Shown in pieces: positions 1 to 8,598 of a stretch of 64,000 nucleotides of DNA. The stretch's first letter is position 1. Each line of letters opens with the position of its first letter. The translations under genes were made by a program, and so were the position numbers. The stretch covers positions 248,001-312,000 of the forward strand of contig NZ_RBXJ01000001.1 in the NCBI RefSeq assembly GCF_003635115.1, given 5' to 3'. The DNA comes from Microbacterium sp. AG1240. Its GTDB lineage: Bacteria > Actinomycetota > Actinomycetes > Actinomycetales > Microbacteriaceae. The notes under the pieces are model-generated. The model made no database searches, had not been told where the DNA came from, and worked only from the letters and a program-made list of their open reading frames with translations.

Positions 1-163
1 CGTCGTCGGGACGGTGTACCTGATCGGACGAGACGATCCCGCGAAACTCGTCGATCCGGTGCGCGCCGCGGCGACGCGCGTCGGGCACGCGCTCGCCGAG
101 CGTCGAACCCGTCCCCACCCGCGCACCGTCGACTTCAACCGACGCAGCGCGGGCTTCTTCTGA
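1..163 (+). CDS. C-terminal end of an unidentified protein, possibly an IclR-type regulator
   Basis: The frame beginning at base 2 is open from the window edge to a TGA at 161-163 and encodes about 53 residues. It starts VVGTVYLIGRDDPAKLVDPV, continues as an Ala/Arg-rich helix (AAATRVGHALAERR) and ends NRRSAGFF. A hydrophobic strand followed by a short loop and a terminal amphipathic helix resembles the end of an IclR effector-binding domain, and the gene lies directly upstream of a transporter operon. That assignment is inference from a very short piece; no diagnostic motif is present. The gene body lies outside the window. Confidence 0.45.
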   Translation, partial: VVGTVYLIGRDDPAKLVDPVRAAATRVGHALAERRTRPHPRTVDFNRRSAGFF

Positions 164-258
164 CACCCCCCGTCCCGGCCTGCCCGGCGACCGACCTTCC
201 GCCCGGCGGAACCGGGCGTTGGGTCACCGAGAGGCCCGGGGCGAAGGTGAACCCACAC

Positions 259-272
259 TTCACGAGCGTGAA
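259..272. promoter_or_regulatory. Candidate operator palindrome upstream of the peptide ABC operon
   Basis: TTCACGAGCGTGAA has two perfect 6-bp arms around a 2-nt centre. It lies just before the AAGGAG at 275-280, inside the presumed leader of the ABC operon, where a bound regulator (perhaps the product of the truncated upstream gene) could act. No promoter hexamers are clear nearby. Confidence 0.3.
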
Positions 273-286
273 TCGAAGGAGATCCG

Positions 287-391
287 ATGCTCGCACTCCC
301 CACCACCCGTTCCGACGGTCCCGCAGCGCCGGGTCATCGGTGCCGCGGATGCCGGTTCGCCCCCGCCGGCCGACGAGGAGCCCGACGATGA
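287..391 (+). CDS. Possible 34-aa leader peptide coupled to the first permease
   Basis: An ATG at 287 follows a textbook Shine-Dalgarno (AAGGAG, 275-280) and opens a 34-codon frame ending in TGA at 389-391. That stop overlaps the ATG of the permease at 388 in an ATGA arrangement, the usual geometry of translational coupling. The peptide starts MLALPTTRSDG and ends in an Arg-rich stretch with two Cys in CRGC. I recognise no homologous family. It could be a true leader peptide that delivers ribosomes to the permease start, or a chance frame. The permease also has its own GAGGAG at 375-380, which weakens the need for coupling. Confidence 0.35.
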   Translation: MLALPTTRSDGPAAPGHRCRGCRFAPAGRRGARR

Positions 392-1386
392 GGGCGATCG
401 TGAGCCGCTACGGGAGGCTGCTCGTCTCCTCGCTGCTGCTCTTCGTCGCCGTGATCACGGTGCTGTTCGTGCTGCTCGAGCTCGCCCCGGGCAACCCCAT
501 CCAGAGCCTCGTCGGCGACGTGCCGATCTCCCCCGCATTCGAAGCGCAGATCACCGCGGCCTACGGCTTGGACAAGCCGCTCTGGGAGCGGTACTTCATC
601 TACCTCGGGAACGTCTTCACCGGCAACCTCGGCTTCTCGTTCGGTACGAGCGAGCCGGTGCTCGACCTGATCCTCGGACGGGCCGGCAATACCCTCGCCC
701 TGGCCATCCCGTCGTTCGTCATCTCGACCACGCTCGGCATCGTGCTCGGATCGATCGCCGCTCGCACGCGTCGCCGGTGGCTCGACAGCAGCATCTCCGG
801 CGTCGCGGTCGGTCTTTTCTCGGTGCCGAACTTCTGGCTCGGGATGATGCTCATCATGGTGTTCTCGCTCACCCTCGGGTGGCTGCCCACCCAGGGCAAG
901 GCGCCGTACGGCCAGGAGGGCATCGCCCTGCAGTACATGGTGCTGCCGATCATCACGATGGCCACGAGCGAGCTCGCCTACAAGACCCGGATCATGCGCG
1001 CGTCGATGATCGAGTCGCTGAGCCAGGACTTCATCGACACCGCCCGGTCCAAGGGCGTCTCGTCGCAGCGCGTGCTGTGGCGCCACGCCATGCCGAACGC
1101 GCTGCTGCCCATGGTCACGATCTCGGGCTACAGCCTCGGGTTCATCCTGGCCGGTTCGGTGCTCGTCGAGCGCGTCTTCGGATGGCCCGGGATGGGGCTG
1201 CTCTTCATCGATGCGATCGGTCGCCAGGACAACCAGGTCGTGCTGGGCGTCGTGATCGTGCTGACGGTCACGATCATCATCGTCAACATCCTCACCGACG
1301 TCGTCTACGGCATCGTCGACCCCCGGCTGCGGTCGCAGCTCGTCCGCAGAAGCACCACCACACGAAAGATCGAGGTGCCAGCATGA
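388..1386 (+). CDS. Oligopeptide-type ABC transporter permease (DppB/OppB family)
   Basis: Predicted 332-residue inner-membrane permease of a dipeptide/oligopeptide/nickel-class importer. The N-terminal segment LLVSSLLLFVAVITVLFVLL is the first membrane helix; several more follow. The cytoplasmic EAA coupling loop is visible near residues 215-240 (DTARSKGVSSQRVLWRHAMP), the site that docks on the ATPases. ATG 388 was chosen because GAGGAG stands 7 nt before it; an upstream in-frame ATG at 247 would add an Arg/Ser/Pro-rich stretch that does not look like a permease N-terminus. It overlaps the next permease by 4 nt (ATGA). Substrate cannot be told from sequence. Confidence 0.93.
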   Translation: MRAIVSRYGRLLVSSLLLFVAVITVLFVLLELAPGNPIQSLVGDVPISPAFEAQITAAYGLDKPLWERYFIYLGNVFTGNLGFSFGTSEPVLDLILGRAGNTLALAIPSFVISTTLGIVLGSIAARTRRRWLDSSISGVAVGLFSVPNFWLGMMLIMVFSLTLGWLPTQGKAPYGQEGIALQYMVLPIITMATSELAYKTRIMRASMIESLSQDFIDTARSKGVSSQRVLWRHAMPNALLPMVTISGYSLGFILAGSVLVERVFGWPGMGLLFIDAIGRQDNQVVLGVVIVLTVTIIIVNILTDVVYGIVDPRLRSQLVRRSTTTRKIEVPA

Positions 1387-2300
1387 CCACGACGGACGAG
1401 GCCATCGTCATCGGCGCCTCCCAGCCCACGGGAACGGACCACGGCGCTCCCACCGAGGGACGGGTCGCCTCACGTCGGCCGACATGGAAGGTCTTCCTCG
1501 GCAAGCCCTCCACCCTGATCTTCCTGCCGCTGCTGCTGTTGTTCGTGCTCGTGTCCGTCATCGGGCCGTTCTTCGTCGGTAGCCCCAGTGCCACGGGCAA
1601 TCCGCCCCTCCTCCCGCCGAGCGGGCAGTTCCCCCTCGGAACAGACGACCTCGGACGCGACTATCTCGCCCGCGTCGTCTACGGCGGCCAGATCTCGCTC
1701 CTCGTCGGTTTCACCGTCGCTCTCCTGTGCATGACGATCGGCGTGGTGGTGGGTGGGCTCGCCGGGTACTACGGCGGGTTCATGGACACGGCCCTGGTGA
1801 AGGTGGCCGAGTTCTTCCAGGTGCTGCCCGGGCTGATCCTGGCGCTCGTCGCGGCGGCCCTGCTCGGGTCGAACGTCCTCATCATCGTGGTCATCCTCGC
1901 GATCACCATGTGGCCGAGCTGCGCGAGGATCGTGCGAGCCGAGGCGATGCGCATCTCCAAGCTCGGATACGTCGAGTCGGCGAAGGCCGCCGGGTTCGGG
2001 GGCCTTCGCATCCTCTGGTCGGACGTCATCCCCAACGCCATGCCCCCGGTGCTCGTGGCGACCAGCATGACGGTGGGTCGCGCGATCCTCGTGGAATCGG
2101 GACTCGCCTACCTCGGCATCGGCGACACCAACCGGCCGAGCTGGGGAGCGCTGCTCAACTCGGCGCAGGCCTACATGCAGCAGGCGTGGTGGCTCGCGCT
2201 GTTCCCCGGCATGTGCATCTTCCTCGTCGTGCTGGCCGTCAACATCCTCGGCGACGGACTGAACGACGCGCTGAACCCGACGATCGGGAGGGTCAAGTGA
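1383..2300 (+). CDS. Oligopeptide-type ABC transporter permease (DppC/OppC family)
   Basis: Predicted 305-residue partner permease. It has a hydrophilic N-terminal tail of about 35 residues, then a first membrane helix (STLIFLPLLLLFVLVSVIG) and the conserved extracytoplasmic GTDDLGRDYLARVVYGGQIS segment characteristic of DppC-type proteins. The EAA loop (ESAKAAGFGGLRILW) lies near residues 197-211. Start codon overlaps the stop of the first permease, and the stop overlaps the start of the ATPase by one base, so the operon is translationally coupled throughout. Confidence 0.93.
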   Translation: MTTTDEAIVIGASQPTGTDHGAPTEGRVASRRPTWKVFLGKPSTLIFLPLLLLFVLVSVIGPFFVGSPSATGNPPLLPPSGQFPLGTDDLGRDYLARVVYGGQISLLVGFTVALLCMTIGVVVGGLAGYYGGFMDTALVKVAEFFQVLPGLILALVAAALLGSNVLIIVVILAITMWPSCARIVRAEAMRISKLGYVESAKAAGFGGLRILWSDVIPNAMPPVLVATSMTVGRAILVESGLAYLGIGDTNRPSWGALLNSAQAYMQQAWWLALFPGMCIFLVVLAVNILGDGLNDALNPTIGRVK

Positions 2301-3226
2301 TGGCCGTCGACACGAACGGGCGAACCGCCGAGCGGGAGTCGCGTGCGGCGGGGCGGGAGCCGATCCTGCGGGTGGAGAACCTCAGGGTGCACCTGCCGAC
2401 GGGCGACCGCACGGAGGTCGAGGCGGTCAGTGATGTCAGCATCACCGTGCACGACGGCGAGCGGGTCGGCATCGTCGGGGAATCGGGATCGGGCAAGTCG
2501 ATCACCGGACGAGCGATCTCCGGCCTCCTACCCACCTCGCCGCGGGTACGCGTGGAAGGCTCCATCCACTTCTCCGGTCGCGAGATGAACGGTGCGTCCG
2601 CCGACGCGTGGGCCGAGGTGCGCGCCCGCAGGATCGGCATGATCTTCCAGGACCCGCTGACGTTCCTCAACCCCACGATGCGTGTGGGGGCGCAGGTGGC
2701 GGAGTCGCTCGAACCTCAGTCGCGACGAGGACGCGCCGCACGCACGAGCGAGGTCGCCCGCTTCCTGCGGCTGGCGGGACTCGACGACGCGGAACAGGTC
2801 GCGATGAGTTTCCCGCACGAACTGAGCGGGGGGATGCGCCAGCGCGTGCTGATCGCGATCGCCATCGCGAAGCTCCCCGATCTGATCATCGCGGACGAGC
2901 CGACGACCGCCCTCGACGCCACCGTGCAGGCCCGGGTGCTGCGCACGCTCGACGACACGGTCTCGCAGCTCGGCAATTCCCTCATCCTCATCTCGCACGA
3001 CATCGCGGTCGTCGCGGGCATGACCGATCGCATCTACGTCATGTACAACGGTCGCGTCGTCGAGGAGGGCCTCACCGCCGAGGTGCTCGCTCGCCCGAGA
3101 CACGAATACACCCGGGCGCTCCTGCGCAGCGTCCGCAGTCTCTCCGACGAACACCTCGAGCTGTACTCGATCCCGTGGGAGCTCCGTCGAGAGCTCTCGA
3201 AGGAGGCGGCGACCCATGCTCCTTGA
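2300..3226 (+). CDS. Peptide ABC transporter ATPase (DppD/OppD family)
   Basis: Predicted 308-residue cytoplasmic ATPase. Walker A GESGSGKS lies near residue 60, Q-loop in MIFQDPLTFLNP, signature LSGGMRQR, Walker B LIIADEPTTALD and the switch His in LISHDI. The FLNP sequence after the Q-loop and a long C-terminal tail after the core are typical of the D-type ATPase of this importer class. It ends 11 nt inside the following ATPase gene, whose Shine-Dalgarno (AAGGAGG) lies in its last codons. Confidence 0.93.
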   Translation: MAVDTNGRTAERESRAAGREPILRVENLRVHLPTGDRTEVEAVSDVSITVHDGERVGIVGESGSGKSITGRAISGLLPTSPRVRVEGSIHFSGREMNGASADAWAEVRARRIGMIFQDPLTFLNPTMRVGAQVAESLEPQSRRGRAARTSEVARFLRLAGLDDAEQVAMSFPHELSGGMRQRVLIAIAIAKLPDLIIADEPTTALDATVQARVLRTLDDTVSQLGNSLILISHDIAVVAGMTDRIYVMYNGRVVEEGLTAEVLARPRHEYTRALLRSVRSLSDEHLELYSIPWELRRELSKEAATHAP

Positions 3227-4001
3227 AGCACGGTCTGTGACCAAGTCCTTCCGCGGTCGCCGCGGGGGCGCACCCGTCGTCGCGGTGCGCAACGCATCAC
3301 TGCGCGCCGAGCCCGGGCGGTTCGTCGCCATCGTCGGCGAGAGCGGGAGCGGCAAGAGCACTCTGGCCCGCATGCTCCTCGACCTCGTCCCGGTCACCGA
3401 CGGCACGGTCGAACTCGACGGCCGCGACATCGCGCAGCTGCGAGGTGGCGACCGGCGCGCCTACCGGCGCCGCGTGCAGGCGGTGCTGCAAGACCCGGCA
3501 GGCTCGCTCAATCCGCGAAAGCGCGTCGAGCAGGCCATCGGCGAGGTCGTCCGGCTGCACCGCATCGCGACCGGTCGATCGGCCGTGCGCGCGAAGGTGG
3601 TCGAGGCGCTCGAGCTCGTCGGCATGGAGCCCGCCGAGCGCTTCCTCGACCGATTCCCCCACGAGCTCAGCGGCGGCCAGCGCCAGCGCGTGCTCATCGC
3701 CCGCGCCATCGCGCTCGGCCCGGACATCATCGTCGCCGACGAGGCGGTCTCGGCCCTGGACGCCTCGGTGAAGGCGGGGGTGCTGAAGGTCATGGCAGAC
3801 CTGACCGAGACGATCGGCGTCGGCTACGTCTTCATCACCCACGATCTCCCGGTCGTCCGCAAGGTGGCCGACTACGTCTACGTGATGAAGTCCGGCGAGA
3901 TCGTCGAAGAGGGGCCGAAGCACCGACTGTTCGCCGATCCGCAGCATCCGTATACCCGGACGCTCCTGGCCGCTGCGCCCGAACTGGCGCCGGCCGACTG
4001 A
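3216..4001 (+). CDS. Peptide ABC transporter ATPase (DppF/OppF family)
   Basis: Predicted 261-residue second ATPase, forming the heterodimer that drives import. Walker A GESGSGKS, Q-loop in VLQDPAGSLNPRKR, signature LSGGQRQR, Walker B DIIVADEAVSALD and switch His in FITHDL are all present. It is short for an F-type subunit: it stops soon after the PQHPYTRTLL motif that normally begins the C-terminal oligopeptide-binding extension. The start at 3216 has AAGGAGG 7-8 nt upstream and overlaps the previous gene. Confidence 0.92.
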   Translation: MLLEARSVTKSFRGRRGGAPVVAVRNASLRAEPGRFVAIVGESGSGKSTLARMLLDLVPVTDGTVELDGRDIAQLRGGDRRAYRRRVQAVLQDPAGSLNPRKRVEQAIGEVVRLHRIATGRSAVRAKVVEALELVGMEPAERFLDRFPHELSGGQRQRVLIARAIALGPDIIVADEAVSALDASVKAGVLKVMADLTETIGVGYVFITHDLPVVRKVADYVYVMKSGEIVEEGPKHRLFADPQHPYTRTLLAAAPELAPAD

Positions 4002-4056
4002 GCGTCCATCCAGAGAACACACCGTGTCCCAGACACCTGCAGAGAGGCAGAGAAAC

Positions 4057-5655
4057 GTGCTCAACAAACGCAACCGCACCCTGGGGGTGCTCGCCGCGAT
4101 CGCGACGGTCGGCCTGGCGCTGACCGCCTGCTCCGGCTCCACCGACGGCGGAGGTGCATCCGGCTCCGACGAACGCATCTATGTGCAGGCGCTCGCCGCC
4201 GACCCCCAGAGCTTCAACGCCCAGCTGACGAACGGCGCTTCGCCGTCGGCCTTCAGCGCGCAGATCCTCGACACCCTGATCCGCATCTCCGACACGTACG
4301 AGCTGTCTCCGGGGCTCGCCGAGGAGTGGGATCTGAGCGACGACGGGAAGCTCCTGACCCTCACTCTCCGCGAGGGGGTGACCTGGCACGACGGCGAGCC
4401 GTTCACCGCCGAGGACGTGAAGTTCAACCTCGACGAGATCGTGGAGCTGCAGACCTTCGGTGCGGCCCTCGCGGCGAGGTTCGAGTCGGTCGACATCATC
4501 GACGAGCGGACGGTGGAGGTGCGCCTGACGGAGACGTACGGCCCGATTCTCGAGACGCTGGCGGTGCAGTACATGCTGCCGGCGCACATCTACGAGGGCA
4601 CCGACTACGTGACCAACCCCGCGAACATGGCGCCGATCGGAACCGGACCGATGATGTTCGGGTCGTTCCAGTCGGGTTCCGAGGTCATCCTGGAGAAGAA
4701 TCCCGACTACTGGGACGGCGAGGTGCTCGTCGACCGAGCCATTTACCCGATCATGAGCGATCCGAACAGTCGCGCGCTGGCGCTCTTCGCGGGCGAGGTC
4801 GACCAGGCCGGCCTCGACCCCGCGCAGCTGTCGCAGGCCGACGGGCGCAACGACATCAGTCAGATGAGCGGCGGGTCGTTCCCCCAGGTGATCACCATGA
4901 TGTTCAACGGTGTGGGGGGAAAGCTCGACGACCCCGAGCTGCGCAAGCTCGTCTACGCGGCCCTCGACCGCACCGAGATCACCGATGTGGCGCTCGGCGG
5001 ACGGGGGACCCCCGCCGAGACCTTCTTCCCGCCCGCGCTCGACTGGGCCGTCAACGACGACATCGACTTCGCCACCGACTACCCGCACGATGTCGACGCC
5101 ATCAACGACGCGCTCGACGACGCCGGGTACCCCGTCGGACCCGACGGCTCGCGCTTTACGCTCAACACCCGGTACATCACCGAGCTCAGCGAGGTCGGAT
5201 CGACCGCCGAGATGGCGGCGGCGCAGCTCGAGCGCGTCGGCATCACGCTGAACCTCGTCGGGTCGGCCTCGGCGGTGTTCACCGAGAAGGTCTACACCGA
5301 GAGCGACTTCGACATCGCCTTCCTGCGCTCCACGCTGGGGTCGGACCCCAGCAACGGCATCGTGCGCTGGTACGCGTGCAACCCCGACAAGCTCGCCGCA
5401 TCCAATCCGTCGGGCATCTGCGACGACGAGATCATGGCGGCGGCGTCGGCCGCGCTCGCATCGACGGACCGGGAGGTGCGCGGGGAGGCCTTCCGCGATC
5501 TGCAGGAGCGCGCGGGAGAGCTCATGATCTACGCGCCCGTCGCGTGGTACACCGGCTGGCTGCCGCTGCTGAACGACTCGCGCTGGCAGGGTGTGGACGA
5601 GCGGATGCCGGCGACGAACCTGACCCCGTGGACGTCCATGACGCTGAAGGGCTGA
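4057..5655 (+). CDS. Extracellular solute-binding lipoprotein (SBP family 5) of the peptide ABC importer
   Basis: Predicted 532-residue lipoprotein that captures substrate outside the membrane. After MLNKRNR comes a hydrophobic stretch and the lipobox LALTAC, whose Cys would be lipidated. Family-5 features follow: GLAEEWDLSDDG, LREGVTWHDGEPFTAEDVKF and the YWDGEVLVDRA region. GTG 4057 was preferred over GTG 4024 because it puts the charged N-terminus directly before the signal helix. The binding protein is last in the operon rather than first, and a strong hairpin follows at 5662-5709. Confidence 0.92.
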   Translation: MLNKRNRTLGVLAAIATVGLALTACSGSTDGGGASGSDERIYVQALAADPQSFNAQLTNGASPSAFSAQILDTLIRISDTYELSPGLAEEWDLSDDGKLLTLTLREGVTWHDGEPFTAEDVKFNLDEIVELQTFGAALAARFESVDIIDERTVEVRLTETYGPILETLAVQYMLPAHIYEGTDYVTNPANMAPIGTGPMMFGSFQSGSEVILEKNPDYWDGEVLVDRAIYPIMSDPNSRALALFAGEVDQAGLDPAQLSQADGRNDISQMSGGSFPQVITMMFNGVGGKLDDPELRKLVYAALDRTEITDVALGGRGTPAETFFPPALDWAVNDDIDFATDYPHDVDAINDALDDAGYPVGPDGSRFTLNTRYITELSEVGSTAEMAAAQLERVGITLNLVGSASAVFTEKVYTESDFDIAFLRSTLGSDPSNGIVRWYACNPDKLAASNPSGICDDEIMAAASAALASTDREVRGEAFRDLQERAGELMIYAPVAWYTGWLPLLNDSRWQGVDERMPATNLTPWTSMTLKG

Positions 5656-5661
5656 CCGTCC

Positions 5662-5709
5662 ACACGCAGAAGCGCCCGTCCCGATCCCGGGGCGGGCGCT
5701 TCTGCGTGT
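5662..5709. terminator. Bidirectional hairpin terminator
   Basis: Arms ACACGCAGAAGCGCCCG and CGGGCGCTTCTGCGTGT pair perfectly over 17 bp with further G/C pairing inside. It sits between the end of the ABC operon and the end of the opposing dehydrogenase gene. There is no T-tract, as is common in actinobacteria. Confidence 0.8.
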
Positions 5710-5718
5710 ACGGCTGGG

Positions 5719-6795
5719 TCAGGGGATCATGCTGACGTGCACGCTCGGCTCATCGTCGACGCGGCCCGCGAGCACCTCGATGGCGCGGGCGGCGTCGTCG
5801 AGACCGAAGGTGTGGGTGCTGAGCGCACCGAGCGGGTAGGCGCCCGACTCGATGAGGGCGATCGCCTCGCCGATAGCGCGCCCCTCCACCCCTCGGGCGC
5901 CGATCACGCGCAGACCCTTCTGCACGATGCGGTCGGTGACGATCTCGATGGACGCACCGTGCTTCAGACCCGCGAGCACGACGGTCCCGCCCATGCGGGC
6001 GACGTCGAGGCTGTCGCGCACCGGCTGCGCCGCGTTGGGGGTCAGGTCGAGCACGACGTCGGCTCCCCGGCCGCCCGTGACCTCGGCGATGCGTTCGACG
6101 GCGTCTTCGCGCTCCACGTCGATCGTGGTCTCCACGCCGAATCGGCGGGCGAGCTCCAGCTTGTGCGCATCGCGGGTCAGGCCCGTGGCGATGACGTGCG
6201 CGGCGCCCACCGACAGCGCGGCGATGGCGGCGGCGATGCCCCGTTGCCCCGCGCCGAAGACGACGACCGTGTCGCCCTCCTTCACGCCGCCGAGGTGGTT
6301 CGCCCATCGGAAGCCGGCGGCCAGCGGGTTGTACATCGCGGCCTCGACGAGCGGCACGTCGTTCGAGATGCGGTGCATGACGGTGTTCGGGTGAAGGTAC
6401 ATGTACTCGCCGAAGCCGCCCGTCAGTGCACTCCCCGGTACGGGGCGGTAGCCGTAGGCGCCGACGGAGTCCTCGCAGGAGCTGAAGATCCCGGCGGCGC
6501 ACTGCCGGCACCGGTGGCACGGGACGACGACCTCCACCGCCACGCGGTCGCCTTCGGAGACCCCCCATCGTCGCGCAGCATCCGCGCCGATGCGGTCGAT
6601 GACCCCCACCGGCTCGTGCCCGGGAACGAGCCGGCCGAACCTCCCCCCGGTCGTGACCTGTTCGATGTCGCTGCCGCAGAGACCGTTGACCTCGACTCTC
6701 AGGAGGGCGTCGTCGGCGGAGATCCCGGGAAGCGGCACCTCCTCGATCTCGAATCGACTCGGTCCGCTCAAGAACGCGGCGCGTGCTGTCGTCAT
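5719..6795 (-). CDS. Zinc-dependent alcohol/polyol dehydrogenase (MDR family)
   Basis: Predicted 358-residue cytosolic NAD(P)-dependent dehydrogenase. The N-terminal catalytic domain carries CGSDIEQ (catalytic-zinc Cys), GHEPVGVI (zinc Glu/His site) and a four-Cys structural zinc lobe in CHRCRQC...SSC. The Rossmann motif VFGAGQRGIAA follows near residues 170-180. These features match the threonine/sorbitol/glutathione-independent dehydrogenase branch; substrate is unknown. ATG at 6795 has GGAGGGAAC upstream; ATG at 6810 is a possible alternative. A candidate -10 (TAGCGT on the minus strand) lies at 6831-6836. It is divergent from the CGSC operon and may be co-regulated with it. Confidence 0.9.
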   Translation of the reverse strand: MTTARAAFLSGPSRFEIEEVPLPGISADDALLRVEVNGLCGSDIEQVTTGGRFGRLVPGHEPVGVIDRIGADAARRWGVSEGDRVAVEVVVPCHRCRQCAAGIFSSCEDSVGAYGYRPVPGSALTGGFGEYMYLHPNTVMHRISNDVPLVEAAMYNPLAAGFRWANHLGGVKEGDTVVVFGAGQRGIAAAIAALSVGAAHVIATGLTRDAHKLELARRFGVETTIDVEREDAVERIAEVTGGRGADVVLDLTPNAAQPVRDSLDVARMGGTVVLAGLKHGASIEIVTDRIVQKGLRVIGARGVEGRAIGEAIALIESGAYPLGALSTHTFGLDDAARAIEVLAGRVDDEPSVHVSMIP

Positions 6796-6943
6796 GGGTG
6801 TTCCCTCCATCGGTCGTCGTTGACATCTCGACGCTAAGAGGCCGGATGCGGCGGACGATCCGCCATTCCGCGGTGTGGAAGCGCCGCCCGGCGGTCGATG
6901 AGCCCGCGTCATAGTGGTGCCAGTTCTACGAGGAGGTACTCCC

Positions 6944-7498
6944 ATGGTTGCGATCATCGACCCCACGGCGCGGCATCAGGTCGGCGCATCCGCGGCAGCC
7001 GCCGCGGCACCACGACCCGACAGCCTTGCGGGGCTGCGCATCGGCCTGCTCGAGAACACCAAGCGCAACGCCGACGGCATCCTGGCGGCGCTCGGCGCCG
7101 AGCTGGCCGCTCGGAACGACGTGGAGTCGCTGGTGCACCTCACCAAGACGGTGTTCGCGATGCCTCTGCCCGTCGACCTCGTCGAGGAGCTCATCAACGA
7201 ATGCGACGTGGTGGTCGTCGGAGTCGGTGACTGCGGGTCGTGCAGCGCCTCGGCGGTCGCGGACGGGATCGCGCTGGAACGCATGGGGATTCCGACCGCG
7301 GTCATCTGCACCGATTCGTTCGTCGCACCGTCGCAGGCGATGGCGGGCTTGAAGGGGGCGCCGGAGTTCCCGTTCCTCCAGACGGCCCACCCGATCGCGA
7401 ACCTCAGCGACGCGGGCGTCGAGGAGCGGGGGCGCTCGCTGGCCGCCGCGGTCGAGGCTCGCCTGCTCGGCGACCGCGTTCCGGCCCTCGCGCCGTGA
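6944..7498 (+). CDS. CGSC-motif protein of the UGSC (seleno)protein family
   Basis: Predicted 184-residue cytosolic protein with a Rossmann-like pattern (LRIGLLENTKRNADGIL, then CDVVVVGVGDCGSCS). The key motif is Cys97-Gly-Ser-Cys100 in GVGDCGSCSASA. In the family I know as UGSC, the first position is selenocysteine in some members; here it is a TGC cysteine codon. The motif is presumed redox- or thiol-active, but the reaction is not established. A perfect AGGAGG (6931-6936) precedes ATG 6944. The stop overlaps the GTG of the partner gene (GTGA), so the two are made together. Confidence 0.8.
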   Translation: MVAIIDPTARHQVGASAAAAAAPRPDSLAGLRIGLLENTKRNADGILAALGAELAARNDVESLVHLTKTVFAMPLPVDLVEELINECDVVVVGVGDCGSCSASAVADGIALERMGIPTAVICTDSFVAPSQAMAGLKGAPEFPFLQTAHPIANLSDAGVEERGRSLAAAVEARLLGDRVPALAP

Positions 7499-8559
7499 CC
7501 GGTTTCGTCGGGACCGAATCGCCCGTCGACGAGCGGATCGCGCAGCTCGATCCGGAGGGGGCTCGCGACGTCACCGAGCATCTCCACAGCCAAGGGTGGA
7601 CCGACGGTCTGCCCGCGGTGGCCGCGACCGACGACATCGTCGCCGGCTTCCTCGCCGAGACCGATCGCGACCCCGACGACGTCGTCGGCAGGCACCCGCA
7701 ACTCGAGCGCGAGGTCACGGTGCGCGACGTCGCGGTCAACGCCGTCATGGCCGGGTGCCTGCCCGAACATCTGCCGCTCGTGCTCGCCTCGTGGGACGCT
7801 CTGTCCTCCGAGCGCGCCGCCCTCGGGGGAGGGTGGCAGAGCACGAGCGGCCCCGGTCCGCTGCTGATCGTGAACGGCCCGATCCGACAGCGTCTGGGCA
7901 TCGCCTCGGCCGGGGGTGCGTTGGGGCCGGGTTTCCGCGCCAACCTCAGCGTGCCGCGGGCGATCGGTCTGACCGTGCGCAACGGGTTCGGCATCCGGCC
8001 GCGTGAGCTCGAGCAGGCCACCCTCGGTGTGCCCGGGCGATGGAACCTGTGCATCGGGGAGAACGAGGAGGAGAGCCCGTGGGAGCCCCTGTCGGTCGAG
8101 CTGGGCCACGCGCCCGGTGACGACGTGGTCTCGGCGACGCTCGTCCGAGGATTCGAACTCGTCGACAACCGCAGCTTCACCTCCGCGGAGGATGTGCTCG
8201 GCGACCTCGTCGACACCGTGCAGCGCTCCGGCGCCCTCATCGGCCCGCACAGCCCGGCCGGACTTCTCCTCAACCCCGAACACGCGCGTCTGTTCGCCTC
8301 CGCCGGCATGAGCAAGCAAGACGTGCGCGAGTGGATCACCACCCGCGCGGGCAAGACCGAGCGCGAGCTGGCGGCCGTCGGCAAGGGGCTGAACGGGCGG
8401 GGCGACCGCACGTTCGAGCCGGACCACTTCCATCGCACGATCGCCGGATCGGCGGTGGGGCAGTTCCCGATCGTGGTGGCAGGCTCATCGAACGCGGCCA
8501 TGTCGCTGGTCTTCCGGGTGCTCGGCGCCTGGTCGGGGCGCGCCTTCCCCGTGCGCTGA
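7495..8559 (+). CDS. Partner protein of the UGSC family, function unknown
   Basis: Predicted 354-residue soluble protein. It carries blocks I associate with proteins found beside or fused to UGSC proteins: GWTDGLPAV near residue 35, VAVNAVMAGCLPEHLPLVL near 85, PLLIVNGPIRQRLGI near 125 and a late LLNPEHARLFASAGMSKQDV block near 260. The conserved Cys in AGCLPEH could interact with the CGSC motif of its neighbour (inference). GTG 7495 overlaps the stop of the upstream gene; earlier in-frame starts would lie deep inside that gene. No membrane segment or signal peptide is seen. Biochemical role is not known. Confidence 0.7.
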   Translation: MTGFVGTESPVDERIAQLDPEGARDVTEHLHSQGWTDGLPAVAATDDIVAGFLAETDRDPDDVVGRHPQLEREVTVRDVAVNAVMAGCLPEHLPLVLASWDALSSERAALGGGWQSTSGPGPLLIVNGPIRQRLGIASAGGALGPGFRANLSVPRAIGLTVRNGFGIRPRELEQATLGVPGRWNLCIGENEEESPWEPLSVELGHAPGDDVVSATLVRGFELVDNRSFTSAEDVLGDLVDTVQRSGALIGPHSPAGLLLNPEHARLFASAGMSKQDVREWITTRAGKTERELAAVGKGLNGRGDRTFEPDHFHRTIAGSAVGQFPIVVAGSSNAAMSLVFRVLGAWSGRAFPVR

Positions 8560-8598
8560 TCGCGGCGCCGACATCCATCCCTGCAGAGAGGCAGCGAC

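Noticed and set aside
7229..7246. Possible selenocysteine site
   Set aside because: The codon is TGC, not TGA, so no selenocysteine insertion is required.
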